Shown here one piece after another: positions 5,691 through 6,045 of a DNA stretch of 6,045 bases. The notes below the pieces were generated by a model. The model saw only the letters and a program-made list of their open reading frames with translations. It ran no database searches and had not been told where the DNA came from. Both the position numbers and the translations under genes were made by a program. Each line of letters starts with the position of its first letter. Within the stretch, counting starts at the first letter, position 1. This DNA is from Candidatus Aegiribacteria sp. (lineage in GTDB: Bacteria; Fermentibacterota; Fermentibacteria; Fermentibacterales; Fermentibacteraceae), in the NCBI GenBank assembly GCA_030634715.1, contig DAOWAG010000090.1, positions 1 to 6,045 of the forward strand, read 5' to 3'.

Positions 5691-6045
5691 TTATTCATTA
5701 CCTCGATATCTGCAACCGGACGAAGGAGTTTCCTTTATCTCCACCATACTCAGCTCAGGAAGATCAGGTTTGAGGCGGCTCCAGATCCATCTCGCGATAT
5801 TCTCACTGGTTGGATTCTCAAGTCCCGGAATGTCATTCAGAACGGAATGATCCAGTTCATCCAGCACAGGCTGGCACAGTGATTTGATAGAACTGAAGCC
5901 CATTACCCAACCGGTTTCCTCCCCTACAGGTCCTTCTACATGAATGCCAAGATGAAAAGTGTGACCGTGCATACGACCGCATTTCTGACCGGGGGGAAGG
6001 TTCGGAAGCAAATGCGCCGCGTCAAAGGTGAATAATCTGTAAACT
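5691..6045 (-). CDS. queD: 6-carboxy-5,6,7,8-tetrahydropterin synthase, N-terminus cut off by the window edge
   Basis: QueD turns dihydroneopterin triphosphate into 6-carboxytetrahydropterin, the substrate of QueE, in the cytoplasm. The reading frame enters from the right edge and 117 residues are visible; compared with the 121-residue E. coli QueD only a handful of N-terminal residues are missing. An in-frame TTG at 6011 is not the start, because FTFDAAH, a conserved part of the domain, lies upstream of it. Numbered in the visible part, zinc ligands are His11 (FDAAH), His26 and His28 (RMHGHTF). The catalytic Cys22 is in KCGRMHGH, the Asp65-His66 pair is in ELDHSVLND, and Glu105 in EIKET holds the pterin. 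The DIPGLENPTSE block and the GCRYRG C-terminus are nearly as in E. coli. The segment GWVMGF has Gly where E. coli has Asp (GMVIDF). It is followed after 2 bases by folE2, so the two are cotranscribed; queE and queC may precede it outside the window. Confidence 0.95.
   Translation of the reverse strand, partial: VYRLFTFDAAHLLPNLPPGQKCGRMHGHTFHLGIHVEGPVGEETGWVMGFSSIKSLCQPVLDELDHSVLNDIPGLENPTSENIARWIWSRLKPDLPELSMVEIKETPSSGCRYRGNE

Overview
The window reads as a compact, gene-dense stretch of a bacterial chromosome with intermediate base composition. It has short intergenic gaps, Shine-Dalgarno sites in front of several starts, and an exported lipase/esterase-like protein with a Sec signal peptide. 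I see no mobile elements, RNA genes or CRISPR. The lineage cannot be fixed from the sequence. The AddB-like protein, the PDZ-bearing secreted hydrolase and the unimodular QueF would fit an uncultured Gram-negative-type bacterium, but that is a guess.

Layout. Positions 1-1952 (minus) hold the first 650 codons of a large AddB/RecC-like helicase-nuclease subunit whose C-terminus lies beyond the left edge. A roughly 240-base divergent intergenic region (1953-2191) separates it from a plus-strand pair. The first gene of the pair encodes a TPR-like protein of unknown function (2192-2911). The second is queF (2904-3305), which overlaps it by 8 bases. Converging on queF, with only 17 bases between stop codons, is a minus-strand operon transcribed from beyond the right edge: queD (partial, 5691-6045), folE2 (4891-5688) and a secreted alpha/beta-hydrolase with a PDZ-like domain (3323-4864).

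How the genes work together. Three genes belong to the 7-deazaguanine pathway for queuosine in tRNA. FolE2 converts GTP to dihydroneopterin triphosphate, QueD makes 6-carboxytetrahydropterin from it, and QueF reduces preQ0 to preQ1 at the far end. The middle enzymes QueE and QueC are not in the window; the most likely place is upstream of queD, past the right edge. FolE2 product can also feed folate synthesis. The hydrolase and the TPR protein are transcriptionally tied to this cluster but have no evident pathway role. The AddB-like protein belongs to recombination and double-strand-break repair and appears unrelated to its neighbours.

The points most worth a second look are: QueF lacks the usual disulfide-partner cysteine but has a new cysteine beside the catalytic one; QueD has Gly at a commonly Asp position; and two uncharacterised proteins are coupled to the queuosine genes. 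I did not find convincing evidence of a wholly new system.
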